DNA of 64,000 bases from Monodelphis domestica (Eukaryota; Chordata; Mammalia; Didelphimorphia; Didelphidae): positions 106,962,043 through 107,026,042 of the forward strand of contig NC_077228.1 in NCBI RefSeq assembly GCF_027887165.1. The letters are read 5' to 3'. Under the pieces are notes generated by a model. That model saw nothing but the letters and a program-made list of their open reading frames with translations. It was not told the DNA's origin and ran no database searches. Positions within the stretch are counted from its first letter, which is position 1, and every line of letters starts with the position of its first letter. The translations under genes and the position numbers were made by a program. This document shows positions 1 through 10,789 of the stretch, piece after piece.

Positions 1-190
<190 letters not shown>

Positions 191-287
191 TTTTTGTAAA
201 TAATCATCCATATCATATAGATTGCCATATTTATTGCCATGTATATATATATCACCTTTCTTATCACATAACCACTACCCCAATTGA

Positions 288-400
288 GGACCTAATCAAC
301 TGCCTCCTAAACCATTGCAATGTTTTCCTAATTGGTCTCATTGCCTCATCTTCTCCAATTCTACACCATCTTCCACATGGCTACATAATGTCCAAAACAG
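288..400 (+). mobile_element. L2 (LINE2) fragment
   Basis: The order 'gcctcctaa..cattgcaatg..cctaattggtctcattgcctc..ctccaattct' matches the L2 3' region as I know it. It is short and diverged. Confidence 0.5.
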
Positions 401-1009
401 AAAATATAACCCAGGGATGTATTGAACTTTTCCAGGTCTACTTTTATGGCAGGGTCTGAGGGGTTTCTTTGGCAATAGATAGCAATGTAGGAAAAAGTAA
501 AAATAGAACTTTCCCTATCTAGTCAGTTCTTATAAGCTGTTACACTTTTACTCCAAACAGCGGATGGAAATGAAAACCCTGGGATCTTGTTGTGAGCTAA
601 TTAAAGACTATTTTCAGAATCTATGAGGCAGTCTGGTCTTGACCTCCACTACTACTCCAAGCTAAGGTCTCATGTGTTAAATGACTTACCTCTATTTCAT
701 GATGAAAAACCAAAATCCACTTTTCTGTCAACCAAATCACAGACAGGCAATATACAATTGTTCTATAGACACTAAAAAGTCCCCCAAGTCCTAGATTTCC
801 AAGTTAACAACCAAAAATTCTTCATATTAATTATACATAATTAGATTCTGGGAAGCAGGACACTGACCATCTTTGCTTTGCATAAGCATTTTTCCTCAGA
901 GGGATTGTTTCTTCAACTGGCTTTATTTCCATCCCCTTTCAATCAATAAAATTCTCTTAGTAATAAAGGGGCACTACTTGACATGTACATTAAAGGCAAT
1001 AATAGCTAA
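401..1009. other. unassigned, no gene seen
   Basis: AT-rich sequence without a recognisable repeat, long reading frame or RNA gene. Confidence 0.4.
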
Positions 1010-1190
1010 ATTTGTACAATGCTTTACAAATGACAATGAACTCAAACATAAGTTATATCATTTGAGCCTCACATCAACACCATGAGGTAGTTTGGGAAGA
1101 TTGTTATTCTCATTTTATAGGTGAAGAAAGGTCACACAATGACTGAGCTCAGACTTCAGTCCACATCTTCCAACTACAGGACCATTATTT
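1010..1190 (-). repeat. MIR-type SINE
   Basis: Reverse-orientation MIR landmarks occur in order: 'gctttacaaatgac', 'gagcctcacatcaacaccatgaggtag', 'cattttataggtgaagaaa' and 'ggtcacacaatga'. Old and diverged. Confidence 0.65.
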
Positions 1191-1589
1191 TTCATATCAT
1201 ATGTCAAAAAATCCATTATTGTATGTTAACAAATCATAAAATACTTAGGTTATTGCATTTATATCTTAATACAATAAACCCTTGGTTCTGAGGTCATTCT
1301 TTAGAACACACTATTTGGAAAGGGTGGTATTTTTGTCACAAAAGCTTTCTCATAAGCTCTATCATAAGTCTGAGCTCTATCATAAATCTTTTCTGTGAAG
1401 AAACTTGCTTAGCTTTTTTTCCTGAACTGGTTTTTATAAAGCCTTGGCTAGAGTTCAATGTCCAGAAACGACGCAGCAGGAATGGCTGGTCAATAAGAAC
1501 ATATTCCTCCCTCCCTCTTGTTAACTTCCTCCTATAAAGAGGCCTTCTTGTACCCTGTTTCATTTCAGGGCTATATGTTTTGATTTGTA

Positions 1590-1790
1590 ATTTAAGCAGT
1601 GTAGTCTGACGGCTAAAACTACTAGGTTAGGATTCCCGAGAATTTAATCTAAGTTCTACTTTTGTTATCTTTTGTGATTTCAATGAATGTTTCTGGTCCT
1701 CAGATTTTCCATTTATTTGCAAAATGGGAAAAAGCCTTCCTCACCTTTCCTACTTTCAGGAAGATCATGAGGACTTTCATTAAAAACTAA
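1590..1790 (+). repeat. probable MIR/CORE-SINE remnant
   Basis: It keeps the CORE-like 'ggtcctcagattttccatttatttgcaaaatggg' order. The rest is too diverged to place. Confidence 0.35.
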
Positions 1791-2635
1791 GATATCTGCT
1801 GCCTGTGAAAGAGAGGAATATCAGGCAGATAATGGAGAGTGGAAACAGTGGAAGAAATGAGAACAGTGAGAGAGCATTTGGAGACCAGTGTGAAAAGTTA
1901 ATAGTGAGAACAGCATTGGACTGAGCAGAAAGCATGTAGTATCTAGAACCAAGACTTTTTTCCCTCTTAAACCACTTAGAGAGTCAGTGTGCATTGTGAA
2001 TAAAGAGCCTTCCTGCCCATGAATGAGGAAGGCCTGGATTCCATTCTTGTCTCTTGCTTTGTGACCACTCTGCCCATCAATGCCCCTAGAGAGTAGACTA
2101 TAAATTTCAGGGAAAGTGTTAGAGGAAGTTTCTTCTTCAGAAGTTCCTTATACTAATGAGGTTATGGGTCTAATTACAAAAAAATAATATCTCTAATCTG
2201 ATGAGGACCATTTACATGTTTGGAGCAGGAGAAGGGAAAAAGCAAAGGCATTAATGAAAACTTAGGAAATGATCACCTGAGGAAAAAAATTAACAGAAGA
2301 GGAAAGAGTATTTGATATTCCTGTAATTAATTTGGCAAAGATTTATGCATCATCAACTCTTAATACCCAAATCATTGAGAAGAGTCTGAATGATGTTTTT
2401 GCAGTGAGGCACAAAAATCCACGAACAAGAGTATGCATTGGGAAGAGAGGGCTAATTCAAGATTTATTTTAAAAGACTGACATTTAAAAAAAAATATGGC
2501 TCCCTTTTGGAACAATACCAATCATTAGGTCAAGAAAAACTACTGACCTATTACTAAAAGAGGGAGGCTTAATTGATTGTAAAAGATGTTATAATATTTG
2601 ACTTAAACAGACATTCTCTCCTGATCTCATGATTC
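1791..2635. other. unassigned, no gene seen
   Basis: AT-rich with no confident homology. Positions 1985-2070 weakly resemble SINE sequence ('aaggcctggattccattcttg'). Confidence 0.35.
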
Positions 2636-2639
2636 ATGA

Positions 2640-2830
2640 TATCCTTAAAGACAATATGGCTAGATGAGAGTGCATTTAGGTGGATTTATAACTGGGTGAA
2701 CAACTATCTAGAACGGGCTGATAAGTGCATCAAGCAACAGGAAGGAAGATTTCAGGTAGCCAACCACAAGATTCTATGCTTGACCCTAGTCTTTATTGTA
2801 GAATTAAGATATAGAAAGCATATATATTAA
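2640..2830 (+). mobile_element. CR1/L3 LINE fragment
   Basis: The order 'tgcatttaggtggatttataactgggtgaac', a gap, then 'gaaggaagatttcagg..attctatgcttgaccctagtcttta' follows the CR1/L3 reverse transcriptase around its W-x-x-N-W and V-S-G-V-P-Q-x-S-V-L-G-P motifs. It is heavily decayed. Confidence 0.45.
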
Positions 2831-2850
2831 ATTTGAAGATTAAATAAATG

Positions 2851-3015
2851 TCTAGGGGGAAGCTAGAGAGTAAAAATAGAGCACCAGGCCTAGAGATGGG
2901 AGGTCCTGGGTTCAAATTTGACCTCAGACACTCTAGCTGTGTGACCCTGAGCAGGTCACTTAACCCTAATTGCCTAACCCTTATTGTTCTTCTATCTTAG
3001 AATTGATACTGATAG
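2851..3015 (+). repeat. tRNA-derived SINE (marsupial type)
   Basis: Shows 'caggcctagagatgggaggtcctgggttcaa', the B-box region and the tail half ending 'attgatact'. The 5' start is decayed. Confidence 0.85.
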
Positions 3016-3184
3016 AAGACCTGGATTAAAATCCTGTACCTAACATTCATTATATATGGGTCTGTGCACAAACTACTGAATTTCTTAGTTTCCTTATCTA
3101 TAAAATGGGAATAATAATGTGGAACTTATTTTCTGGAGTCAAATGATGTGAGATATATGTGTAATATATATATAAGTATTATGT

Positions 3185-3299
3185 ATATAACTATATACAA
3201 AATATATATCTATAAAAGGACTATATACGAAATATATAATATCTATAAAAGGACTATATATAAAATATATAATATCTATAAAAGGACTATAAAAATATC
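3185..3299 (+). repeat. 33-bp AT-rich tandem repeat
   Basis: Units start with 'atctataaaaggactatata' at 3208, 3241 and 3274, with a partial unit before 3208. Spacing is exactly 33 bp, and the two complete units differ at only a few positions. Confidence 0.9.
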
Positions 3300-3399
3300 A
3301 TTATAATTAAAATTTTTAAATCACGGTTCTGAGTTATTTTCACAAACTAAAATAATTAATCAAAATAAGATTCATTTTAACAACCACAAATATCAAATC

Positions 3400-3645
3400 C
3401 TATACTTAGTTTTAAAAAATAGCACAACGTAAATGTATGGAATGGAAAAGAACAGCCATTTGAGTGAAAAGGTCAAGATCTTTGGTTATAAATAATATGG
3501 AAATAGGTATCAAGTGCTAACATTAATACAACCCAATGTAATCATTTATTGGCTCTGGGAGGGGGGAGGAAGAAGGAAGGGAAAGAAAAAGAATCATGTA
3601 AACATGAAAAAAATTTTTTAAAATAAAATAAAAATTAAGATCTTT
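3400..3645 (+). mobile_element. L1 3' UTR
   Basis: The tail order 'ataatatggaaataggtatc', 'cccaatgtaatcatttattggctctgggagggg', 'gaatcatgtaaacatg' and an A-rich end is shared with other L1 3' ends in this window, for example 8090-8255. Confidence 0.8.
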
Positions 3646-3739
3646 GATTAGTCACAAACTAAGAATGAAGCAATGGGATGATGTGGCTTCCCAAAGGATC
3701 ATCATCCTAGACTTCCTAGATTAGAAGTCAAGGGAAGTG

Positions 3740-3880
3740 GTAATGACATTGAACTCTGCTAGTCAGATCACATCTAAAGTTTTATGGACAGTTCTGGGTT
3801 CTACAATATAAGAGAGATGTTGGCATGCATAGAATGTGCCCAGAGAGGAGCAACCAAATACAAGGGCCTCAAAATATTGT
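3740..3880 (+). mobile_element. CR1/L3 LINE fragment
   Basis: 'gtcagatcacatctaaagtttt', 'cagttctgggttctaca' and 'gtgcccagagaggagcaacca' follow the CR1/L3 coding order (R-P-x-L-E-Y-C-x-Q-F-W-A-P). Confidence 0.55.
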
Positions 3881-3919
3881 TCCATTATAGCAACTTACAC
3901 ATGCAAGTGTCTAAAAGTG

Positions 3920-4085
3920 CTTTCCTCAGCTTCACGCTGAGCAATGAGTAATAAAGTTTTTATCATCCCCATTTTACAGAAATTGGAAATTGATCCAAAG
4001 AGATTAGAACTCCAGAGGGTCAAAGTAACTTGCCCAGGATTACACAGCTAGGAAGTATCAGAGATGGGGCTCCAATCCAGATCTT
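3920..4085 (-). repeat. MIR-type SINE
   Basis: Reverse MIR order: 'catccccattttacagaaattgg', 'gtaacttgcccaggattacacagctagg' and 'ggctccaatccagatc'. Confidence 0.7.
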
Positions 4086-4159
4086 TCAAAAAACCTCATA
4101 ATGCTGTTGTTTCTACTTTAGTTATATGGTGGAAGGAGCCAGAGATGTTGTCTTTAAGA

Positions 4160-4740
4160 GAAAAATTCCCTTTTGCCTTTCTGATCCTTGACTCTTCCCT
4201 ATCCCTCTTCTCCCACATCCACTCAGTTATTAAATCCTGTCAATTCTACCTCCGCAGTTCTTCATGTCTTCCCTATTTCTCCATTCAAGAAACTCCAACC
4301 CTAGTTTAGGCGTTGTTCACTTCTCACCTGGATGTCTATAATGGCTTCCTCATTTGACTCCCTGATTTGAGCCTCTCCCATATCTAATCCATCCTTCATG
4401 CAGAATGCCTAAGGCATGTCTAAGGATGTCACTCCCTTACTTTTGAAAAGAAAAATCATTAGTTCTCTTGCCTATAGGCAATGCAAACTCCTTCACTTGG
4501 CATTTAGGCCCTCTGTAGTCTGACTCCGACCTGCCATTCCAGTCTCATTTCATGCTACCTTTCATGAATTCTACATAGCAGCCTACCTGGACATCTCCCT
4601 CTTTGCACTGATTCGAGCTCCTCTCTATCCCAAGAAGATATTTCCTCTTTAACTCAACTTTCAGAATATCTGTCTTCTTTTAAGATTCAGCCCCAAAATA
4701 AAATCTTTCCATGCTTTTCCTTCCTCATTTTTTCTTATAC
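4160..4740 (+). mobile_element. L2 (LINE2) fragment
   Basis: Long run with L2 3' landmarks: 'gcaaactccttcacttggcatttaggccctc', 'ctccgacctgccattccagtctc' and 'tttaagattcagcccc'. A frame open at 4064-4309 is repeat-derived and not a gene. Confidence 0.65.
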
Positions 4741-5070
4741 TAACTAGCAGCCTGGCCATTTGGCGAGGAATTCTCTTGCCACAGCAAAACATAAAATGTG
4801 AATGTTTCTTAGTCCTGTGTAGCCCCCACCCCCACCCCCGTCAGCTTCTGATGGTAGAAAAGGGGGCAAAGAGTACTTGTAATCATGGGGATTGTCTGTG
4901 CTAAAGTCAACACAATTTTGAAGCATCAGAGGATTGAATTTCAAAGGTATGTGAAGGAAGGGAAAACTGAACATATGTCAATAGTCTAGAACTCTCTTAT
5001 TTAAAACAAATGAACAGCAGCAACAACAACAACACCCCAAAAAATAAACAAACAAACAAACAAAAAACAC
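4741..5070. other. simple-sequence stretch
   Basis: Contains a C-run near 4825-4840, (CAA)n near 5018-5032 and (AAAC)n near 5042-5067. Nothing else is recognisable. Confidence 0.6.
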
Positions 5071-5263
5071 AATCAATGGATTGAGAGCCAAACCTAAAGA
5101 TAGGAGGTTCTGGGTCCAAATATGGCCTCAGATATTTCCTACCTGTGTGACCCTGGGCAAGTCACTTAGCCTTCATTGCCTAGTCCTTTAACTGTTTTTC
5201 TACCTTGGAACCAATACACAGTATTGATTCTAAGAAGGAAGGTAAGGGTTTAAAAAAAGAAAA
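5071..5263 (+). repeat. tRNA-derived SINE, 5' end missing
   Basis: Begins in the A-box region ('caatggattgagagcc') and runs to 'ggtaagggtttaaaaaaa'. Confidence 0.85.
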
Positions 5264-5425
5264 TCTTGCCTTAGACACTTCCCAGCTCTGTGACCCCTGG
5301 ATACATCACTTAACATTCTCCCCTATCCCCCATTCCTCCTTTGCCTAGCCCTTACAGCTCTTCTGCCTTGGGACAAATACACAGTATTGATTTTAAGATG
5401 GATGGTAAGGGTTAAAAAAAAAAAC
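5264..5425 (+). repeat. tRNA-derived SINE, 3' half
   Basis: Starts at 'cttgccttagacacttccc' directly after the A tail of the preceding copy and ends in its own A tail. The two lie head to tail, so either a second truncated insertion landed in the first tail or the 3' half was duplicated. Confidence 0.8.
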
Positions 5426-5695
5426 CCACCACCAAGAGAACATCAATATCTATTGACCTATATATAGACTTACTTTCCCATTTATGAGAATAATCTATGC
5501 ATTCATCAAGAACTTTCTTGATGACATTGTTACAAGGGAATAGGCAAGCTTTCACAAATGACATTCCACCGTAGACCACATCCTTCCCATTATGCAATGA
5601 ATTGAATGATATAGAACATTATTGTATTTGTTGTGAATTAGCTATTTTGAAAAAGCCTTTGATTTAGGAGAACAAAACCTTACCTTTAAGGCTCT
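5426..5695. other. unassigned, no gene seen
   Basis: Short stretch with no recognised repeat. Confidence 0.3.
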
Positions 5696-5785
5696 CTTCT
5701 AGCAAGGTGTTTGTGACATCTCTAAGCTGCAAAGCAGGCTAGGAAGGCTTTCAGCTCTAATTCTGTGATTCTGTGATTTTTTTTA
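5696..5785 (+). mobile_element. CR1/L3 LINE 3' end
   Basis: Ends 'cagctctaattctgtgattctgtgatt'. The (ATTCTGTG)n octamer tail is typical of CR1-clade 3' ends, which lack a poly-A tail. Confidence 0.6.
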
Positions 5786-5879
5786 AGGAGGAGGTAGGGC
5801 AAAAAGGTGATCTGTTAGCATAGTTGCTGCTGATTTAAGGTCAGAAAAAATGCTTTTGCATCCTTCAAGGATGTCTGAA

Positions 5880-6030
5880 GATTCTATATGAGATTGCTTA
5901 CCATTTCAATGGGGATCAAGGGTGGGGGGGAGGAGGGAGGAAGAGAATTCAAGACTCAATATTCTTTGAAAAAGGTTGGAAACTTACGTGTAAATGGAGG
6001 GAAATAAGATTAAATTTTAATAAAATTTTA
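5880..6030 (+). mobile_element. L1 3' UTR fragment
   Basis: Matches 56205-56345 in order: 'agattg.ttaccatttcaa.gg', 'gagaattca.gactcaatattctttgaaaaa' and 'ttaataaaa'. Same old L1 3' UTR type. Confidence 0.75.
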
Positions 6031-6540
6031 AAAAGACAGCTGAAGATACATTGTGTATGAATGTGAAGGAATACTATTGGGCTATAAGAAATAAGGAAAT
6101 AGATGGTTCAAAGAAACATGGAAAGATGTGAACTGATGCTGAAAGAAATTAGCAGAAAAAGAACAATATATCAAGTAAATTCAATATTATAAGAGTGAGT
6201 AATTTCAAAGACATAAACTCATGAAGAATGAAATGATCAGAATCAGGAGAACTGGAGAATACAATAGTGTAAAGACAAACAACTTTGAAAGGTATAAAAA
6301 CTATAAGCAATGCCAAGATGACGATGACCCATGATTCCAGCGGATGGAAGGTGAAACATACCTCCATCTCTAGATAGAGAAATTATAAATTTAGGAGGCA
6401 GAATAAGACATCTGTATTTTTTAATACAGCCAATGTGGACAGTTGTTTTGCTTGGCTATGCATATATGTTACAAATAATTTATTTTTCTCTTTTTTTCAG
6501 TGAAATGTAGGAGAGAAAAGAAAATATATTTAAAATAAAG
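6031..6540 (+). mobile_element. L1 3' end (ORF2 end plus 3' UTR)
   Basis: 'ggaatactattgggctataagaaa' is the ORF2 MEYYW(A)IRN region. It is followed by 'gaactgatgctgaaagaaatta', 'agaaccagg'-like sequence and the 3' UTR 'ttgcttggctatgcatatatgttac'. Many stops. Confidence 0.75.
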
Positions 6541-6544
6541 AGGT

Positions 6545-6995
6545 TGGAGGAGTATTAGAGAGACTGCTGACTTCTGATGAGGTTATTGGGTTAGTTTTTT
6601 CTCAATTGTTTCCTATTTTTGTCTTACCTCTCTGATCCTCCATCCTCTTTGGCTCAATTTTGTTTTCCTGCTTTCAAATGAGAGGCTTCATCCTCTATCC
6701 TTTACTTTTTTTTCTCTACATGGTTTCCTTCATGGAGTTCCTCTACTCAATGAATTTCAACTATCACCTCTAATCTGCTGAACTATACTACTAGCTTTTC
6801 ACTTTGGTGTCCCACTATTACCTGAAACTCAATATTTGGAAAATGACTTTTACCTTCCCCTCAGTTCAATGTCTCCTTCCACATTTACCTATATCTGTTA
6901 AAGACAACTCGATTCACCTAAATTTCCTTGGCTTGAATCTACAGGACCATTTTTTTTTTACTCATCCTTCCTTCACACCCCAATAAAAGAATAGG
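6545..6995. other. unassigned, no gene seen
   Basis: Pyrimidine-rich sequence with no repeat I can name and no convincing reading frame. Confidence 0.35.
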
Positions 6996-6999
6996 GCTG

Positions 7000-7380
7000 T
7001 CTCACAAAGTAATAAATTCTTCATTCCTGGAAATATTCAAATGGAGCCTAGATGGCAAAGATATTAAAGAAAGAATTCCTGGGGGCAACTGGGTAGCTCA
7101 GTGGATTGAGAGCCAGGCCTAGAGAAAGGAGGTCCTGGGTTCAAATCTGGCCTTAGACACTTCCTAGCTGTGTGACCCTGGGCAAGTCACTTGACCCCCA
7201 TTGCCTAGCCTTTACCACTCTTCTGCCTTGGAACCATACACAGTATTGATTCCAAGACAAAAGGTAAGGATTTAAAAAAAAATAAGAAAGAATTCTTGTT
7301 CTAAGTGGGAATTCTGATTCATTGACTTTAATGTTTAGAATTCTAAAATTCTAAATGTGGTTGACATCATATCTTTCAAA
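7000..7380 (+). mobile_element. CR1/L3 LINE 3' end, split by a SINE
   Basis: 'attcttcattcctggaaatattcaaatggagcctaga' and, after the SINE, 'tagaattctaaaattctaaa' follow the CR1/L3 3' end. The SINE separates the halves. Confidence 0.55.
7081..7283 (+). repeat. tRNA-derived SINE, full length
   Basis: Starts 'gggggcaactgggtagctca' (A box 'tagctcagtgg'), has B box 'ggttcaaatct' and ends 'ggtaaggatttaaaa'. The flanks carry a duplication, 'aagaaagaattcct' on the left and 'aagaaagaattctt' on the right. Confidence 0.95.
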
Positions 7381-7385
7381 TTCAC

Positions 7386-7493
7386 TTTAAAAAAAAAACA
7401 CTCTACCTTCTATCCTAGTAACAACTCTAAAACAGAAAGGGAAAGGTGAGACAAATGGGATTAAGTGACCTGCCTAGGGTCACACAGGTAAAA
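7386..7493 (-). repeat. tRNA-derived SINE, partial, reverse
   Basis: Reverse tail 'taccttctatcctagtaac' then 'gggattaagtgacctgcctagggtcacacag'. The head is missing. Confidence 0.75.
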
Positions 7494-7522
7494 AGATCCT
7501 TTTTTCTGTATTCACCATCACT

Positions 7523-8255
7523 ACTGCTCCATCCATTCTGGAGAGAAATTTGGAATTATGCTCAAAGGGCTATAAAAGAATTCATACCTTTTCATCTAGC
7601 AATATCTGGTCTGTATCCCAAAGAGATGAATAAAAATGGGAAAGGACTTATTTGTACAAAAATATTTATGACTGTTCTTTTTGTGGTGGCAAAGAATTGG
7701 AAACTAAAGGGATGTTTTTCCATTGGGGATTGGCTGAGCAAAATGTGTTATGTAACGGTGATGTGCTATAAGAAATGATGAACAGGATGATTTCAGAAAG
7801 AACTGGAAAGACTTTCATGAACTGATGCAGAGTGAAATAAGCAGAACCAGGAGATTATCCCACATAGTAACTGCAATATTGTGGAATGATCAAATGTGGT
7901 AGACTTTGCTACTAACAGCAATCCAATGGTCCAAGACAATCCTGAGGGACTTATGAAAAAGAATGCTGCCCATCTCTAGAGAAAGAAGTGCTGGGGTAGA
8001 AATACAGATGAAAACATGATTTATCACTTGTTTATTTAGGTATAGGATTTGGGGTTTGGGTTTAATAAGATTCTTCATTTACAAAAATGAATAATATGGA
8101 AATGGGTTTTACATGATAATACATGTATAACCCAGATTGAATTACTTGCCAGCTCTGGGAGGGGAGAGGGAAGAAGGAAGGGAGAAAATTTGGATCATAT
8201 AACTTCATAAAACTTATGTGGAAATTTGTTATACAATTAAAAAAAATAAAAAATA
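7523..8255 (+). mobile_element. L1, 5'-truncated, with target-site duplication
   Basis: Encodes the ORF2 C-terminus ([35 protein letters not shown]) followed by the 3' UTR and an A tail. A 14-bp perfect duplication, 'tattcaccatcact', flanks it at 7509-7522 and 8256-8269. It inserted into an L2. A first frameshift is visible before 'GLYPKE'. Confidence 0.92.
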
Positions 8256-8930
8256 TATTCACCATCACTGACCTAGTCTGTCATGTCCCCTTGTTCATAC
8301 ATGATCTATCCAACTCTATTCTTTCTCCATTCAAATATGTCCTACAGACTACTGCCAGACTAATTTCACTAAACTATTACTTCATGGGCATTAACCTCTC
8401 CTCAAAAACAGTGTCTCCTTCCTTAGTAGTTAATCTAGCTATCTCAGTCTGGCATTCAAGACCTAATATCTCCTTACTTTTTTGACCTCTATTCTCTATT
8501 GTCCATCAGTCAATACAGTCTAATTTCTGTCACCTAAACAAACTAGCCTTTGACCTTATGCAAAAAACAGTCTCCTTGGGGGCAGCTGGGTGGCTCAGAG
8601 GATTGAGAGTCAAATCTAGAGAAGGGAGGTCCTAGGTTCAAATCTGGCCTCAGACACTTCCCAGCTGTGTGACCGTGGGCAAATCACTTAACTCTCATTG
8701 CCTAGCCTTTATCACTCTTCTGCCTTGGAACCAATACACAGTATTGACTCCAAGATGAAAGGTAAGGGTTTTAATAAAAAAAACCCAAAACGAACAAACA
8801 AACAAAAAATAGCATCCTCAACTCAGCATGCTAGCTATCCTTTTTCCTACTCATCCTTTGTTCAAAAATCAGCTTGAACCATAAGATTTAGGAAGTCTTT
8901 TAAGCTGTCCTAGCCAAAAACAAACTGACC
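8256..8930 (+). mobile_element. L2 (LINE2) fragment, split by a SINE
   Basis: L2-like order: 'actactgccagactaatttc', 'cagtctggcattcaagacct', then after the SINE 'actcatcctttgttcaaaaatcagcttgaa'. The arms are 8256-8577 and 8810-8930. Confidence 0.55.
8578..8809 (+). repeat. tRNA-derived SINE, full length
   Basis: Intact A box ('tggctcagagg') and B box ('ggttcaaatct'), ending 'ggtaagggttttaataaaaa' plus an (AAAC)-rich tail. Confidence 0.92.
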
Positions 8931-8959
8931 CTTGGTGACTCCTGAGGACTAGAAAAGAT

Positions 8960-9145
8960 ACAGTCCAGAGGGAATGAGTACTGACTCTGGATTCAGAGAA
9001 CCTGAGATCCCTCTGAGACTTACTAGCTGGGTGACCTTAGACAAATCACAGATTTCCCTGGGTGTGTTTCCTCAATTGAAAAATTGATAGGGTTAAGCTA
9101 GGTGGCCTCTTGAGTACCCTTCTAGCCCTAGACTTGTTTTCTGTC
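8960..9145 (+). repeat. MIR/CORE-SINE copy
   Basis: 'actgactctggattcagagaacctgag', 'cttactagctgggtgaccttagacaaatca' and 'gtttcctcaattgaaaaattg' follow the MIR/THER1 order. Confidence 0.65.
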
Positions 9146-9189
9146 CTACTCGTAGCAAGTCTATTACGTTGTTGCTCTAAAGTTCATTA

Positions 9190-9360
9190 TTTAAGAAGCT
9201 ATAGAATGTTATAAAGAGATGGAAGGAACCTTAGAATTCATTTAGTTCAATCCTGTTTACAGATGATGAAACTGAGGTTCAGAGATGTTTCTGAGTTCAC
9301 ACAGTGAGTTTAGGGGAAGATCTAAAGGTAAAACCCAGGTCTCCTTTCAGTTCAATACTT
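9190..9360 (-). repeat. MIR-like ancient SINE, reverse
   Basis: 'ggaaccttagaattcatttagttcaa', 'cagatgatgaaactgaggttcagaga' and 'gagttcacacagtgag' form a common ancient pattern. Confidence 0.55.
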
Positions 9361-9479
9361 TTCTTTCTACCCTATTGATTCAATTACAGAGGCAACATGC
9401 TCAAGGTAATAATACTAAAAGATAAGAATGGAGCTTTTTTGAGCATTTTAGGAAATTTTAAAATGTACTTCTGTCTCAG

Positions 9480-9769
9480 GAAAAAAAAACCCAACCTTAA
9501 ACAAAAATCTGAGCAGCCCACTGAGCCAGCTCAGTGATAGGAAAGTCCTTTGAGCTGTTCAGTGGGAAAGCACATACTATTGAGGAATGGTTCTATTTAT
9601 CGCTCTGTAAAACTTTTTATCAGCAATGACTCTGCCTTTATGTTTTGGTTACTTCTCCATAGCCTTATAAAGCTGGTTCTTAGAATGACACCTGCCATAT
9701 ACTTTGTAGTTGCCTTCCAAGAAGCTCAGAGAATATCCCATAAGGCATTTATCCTCTTCAGTCATAGCA
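9480..9769. other. unassigned, no gene seen
   Basis: The frame open at 9550-9855 has no family signature that I can see. I treat it as chance. Confidence 0.35.
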
Positions 9770-10025
9770 CTGGGGGAAATTGTGTTAGGAAGTTCTTCTT
9801 TTATTTCATCTCTGTATTAGGACAGCTTCCTAACAATAGAGCTATCCAAAAATAGAATGGACTACCTCTAGAGGTGGGACTTCTCTTATATAGGTCTTCA
9901 GATAGATGCCAAATGAGCACTTATCAAGGATTTGGTGGCAGATATTAATATTTCACAGAAGGACTGGATTCGATGAACTTCGAGGCTCCTTCCACTCCTC
10001 TACGATTCTCTTGTTCTACGTCACA
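9770..10025 (+). mobile_element. CR1/L3 LINE 3' end
   Basis: 'acagcttcctaacaatagagctatccaaaaatagaatggactacct', then 'ggactggattcgatgaacttcgaggctccttcc' and 'acgattct' match CR1/L3 3' sequence. Confidence 0.7.
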
Positions 10026-10129
10026 ATTAAGCAACTTGTCTAGCACACAGGGAGCAAATCTCCCAATCACCTGCTCACTTGCCTTTATAGGAGAATGAGC
10101 CTAGTTGAAAATGGAAGACCAGAGAGTCA

Positions 10130-10385
10130 CAGCATCTGGAAGGGCAGCTAATAAGACAGAGGACTAGGCTTGAAAAGTCAGGAAAACCTGAGTTCAAATC
10201 TAGACTCAAATATTTACTAGACGTGTGACCCAGGGCAAATCACTCAATCTCTGTTTGCCTGACATATGGATAATAATAGCAGCAACCTCACAGAGTTGAT
10301 GTGAAATCAAATGAGATAATAAATGTAAAACACTAAGCACAGCACCGGGCACATAGCAAGTACTATAGAAATGTTAGCTATTACT
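10130..10385 (+). repeat. CORE-SINE (Mar1/THER1 type)
   Basis: Head 'agtcaggaaaacctgagttcaaatct', 'gtgtgacccagggcaaatcac', core 'gatgtgaaatcaaatgagataat' and 3' part 'agcacagcaccgggcacatagcaagtactatagaaatgttagctatta'. Confidence 0.85.
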
Positions 10386-10529
10386 AGTAAAGAATTTTTT
10401 AAATATTGAATTCCTCAGGGTCTTCTGCTATATTGTTTCAGCCTCAGAGGACTTAGGCTTGTGCTCATTCTCCTGTCTCATTTCTGATGGGGAGGAATAA
10501 ACTAGATCAACAATTAAATTTGACAGTTT

Positions 10530-10783
10530 GGGGCAGCTAGATGGCACAGTGGGCGCAGAGCCAGGCCTGGAGTCTCGGGGACCTGGGTTCAAAAATCAGA
10601 GAACCTGAGGTCCCTCTGAGACTCTGAGAGCTGAGTGATCTCTGACACTTCCTAGCTATGTGACTCCAGGCAAGTCACTTAATCCCAGTTGCCAAGTCCT
10701 CACCACTCTTCTGTTTTGGGAGTAATCTTATTGATTCTTAGTATGAGTACTTACCATTAATTTCAAGATGGAAGGTAAGGGTT
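10530..10783 (+). repeat. tRNA-derived SINE with an internal foreign patch
   Basis: Head 'ggggcagctagatggcacagtgg' and tail 'gatggaaggtaagggttt' are normal. Between the B box and 'gacacttcctagct' lies an extra stretch of roughly 45 bp. Of this, 10597-10623 matches 8994-9020 at 26 of 27 bases. Confidence 0.8.
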
Positions 10784-10789
10784 TCATTT

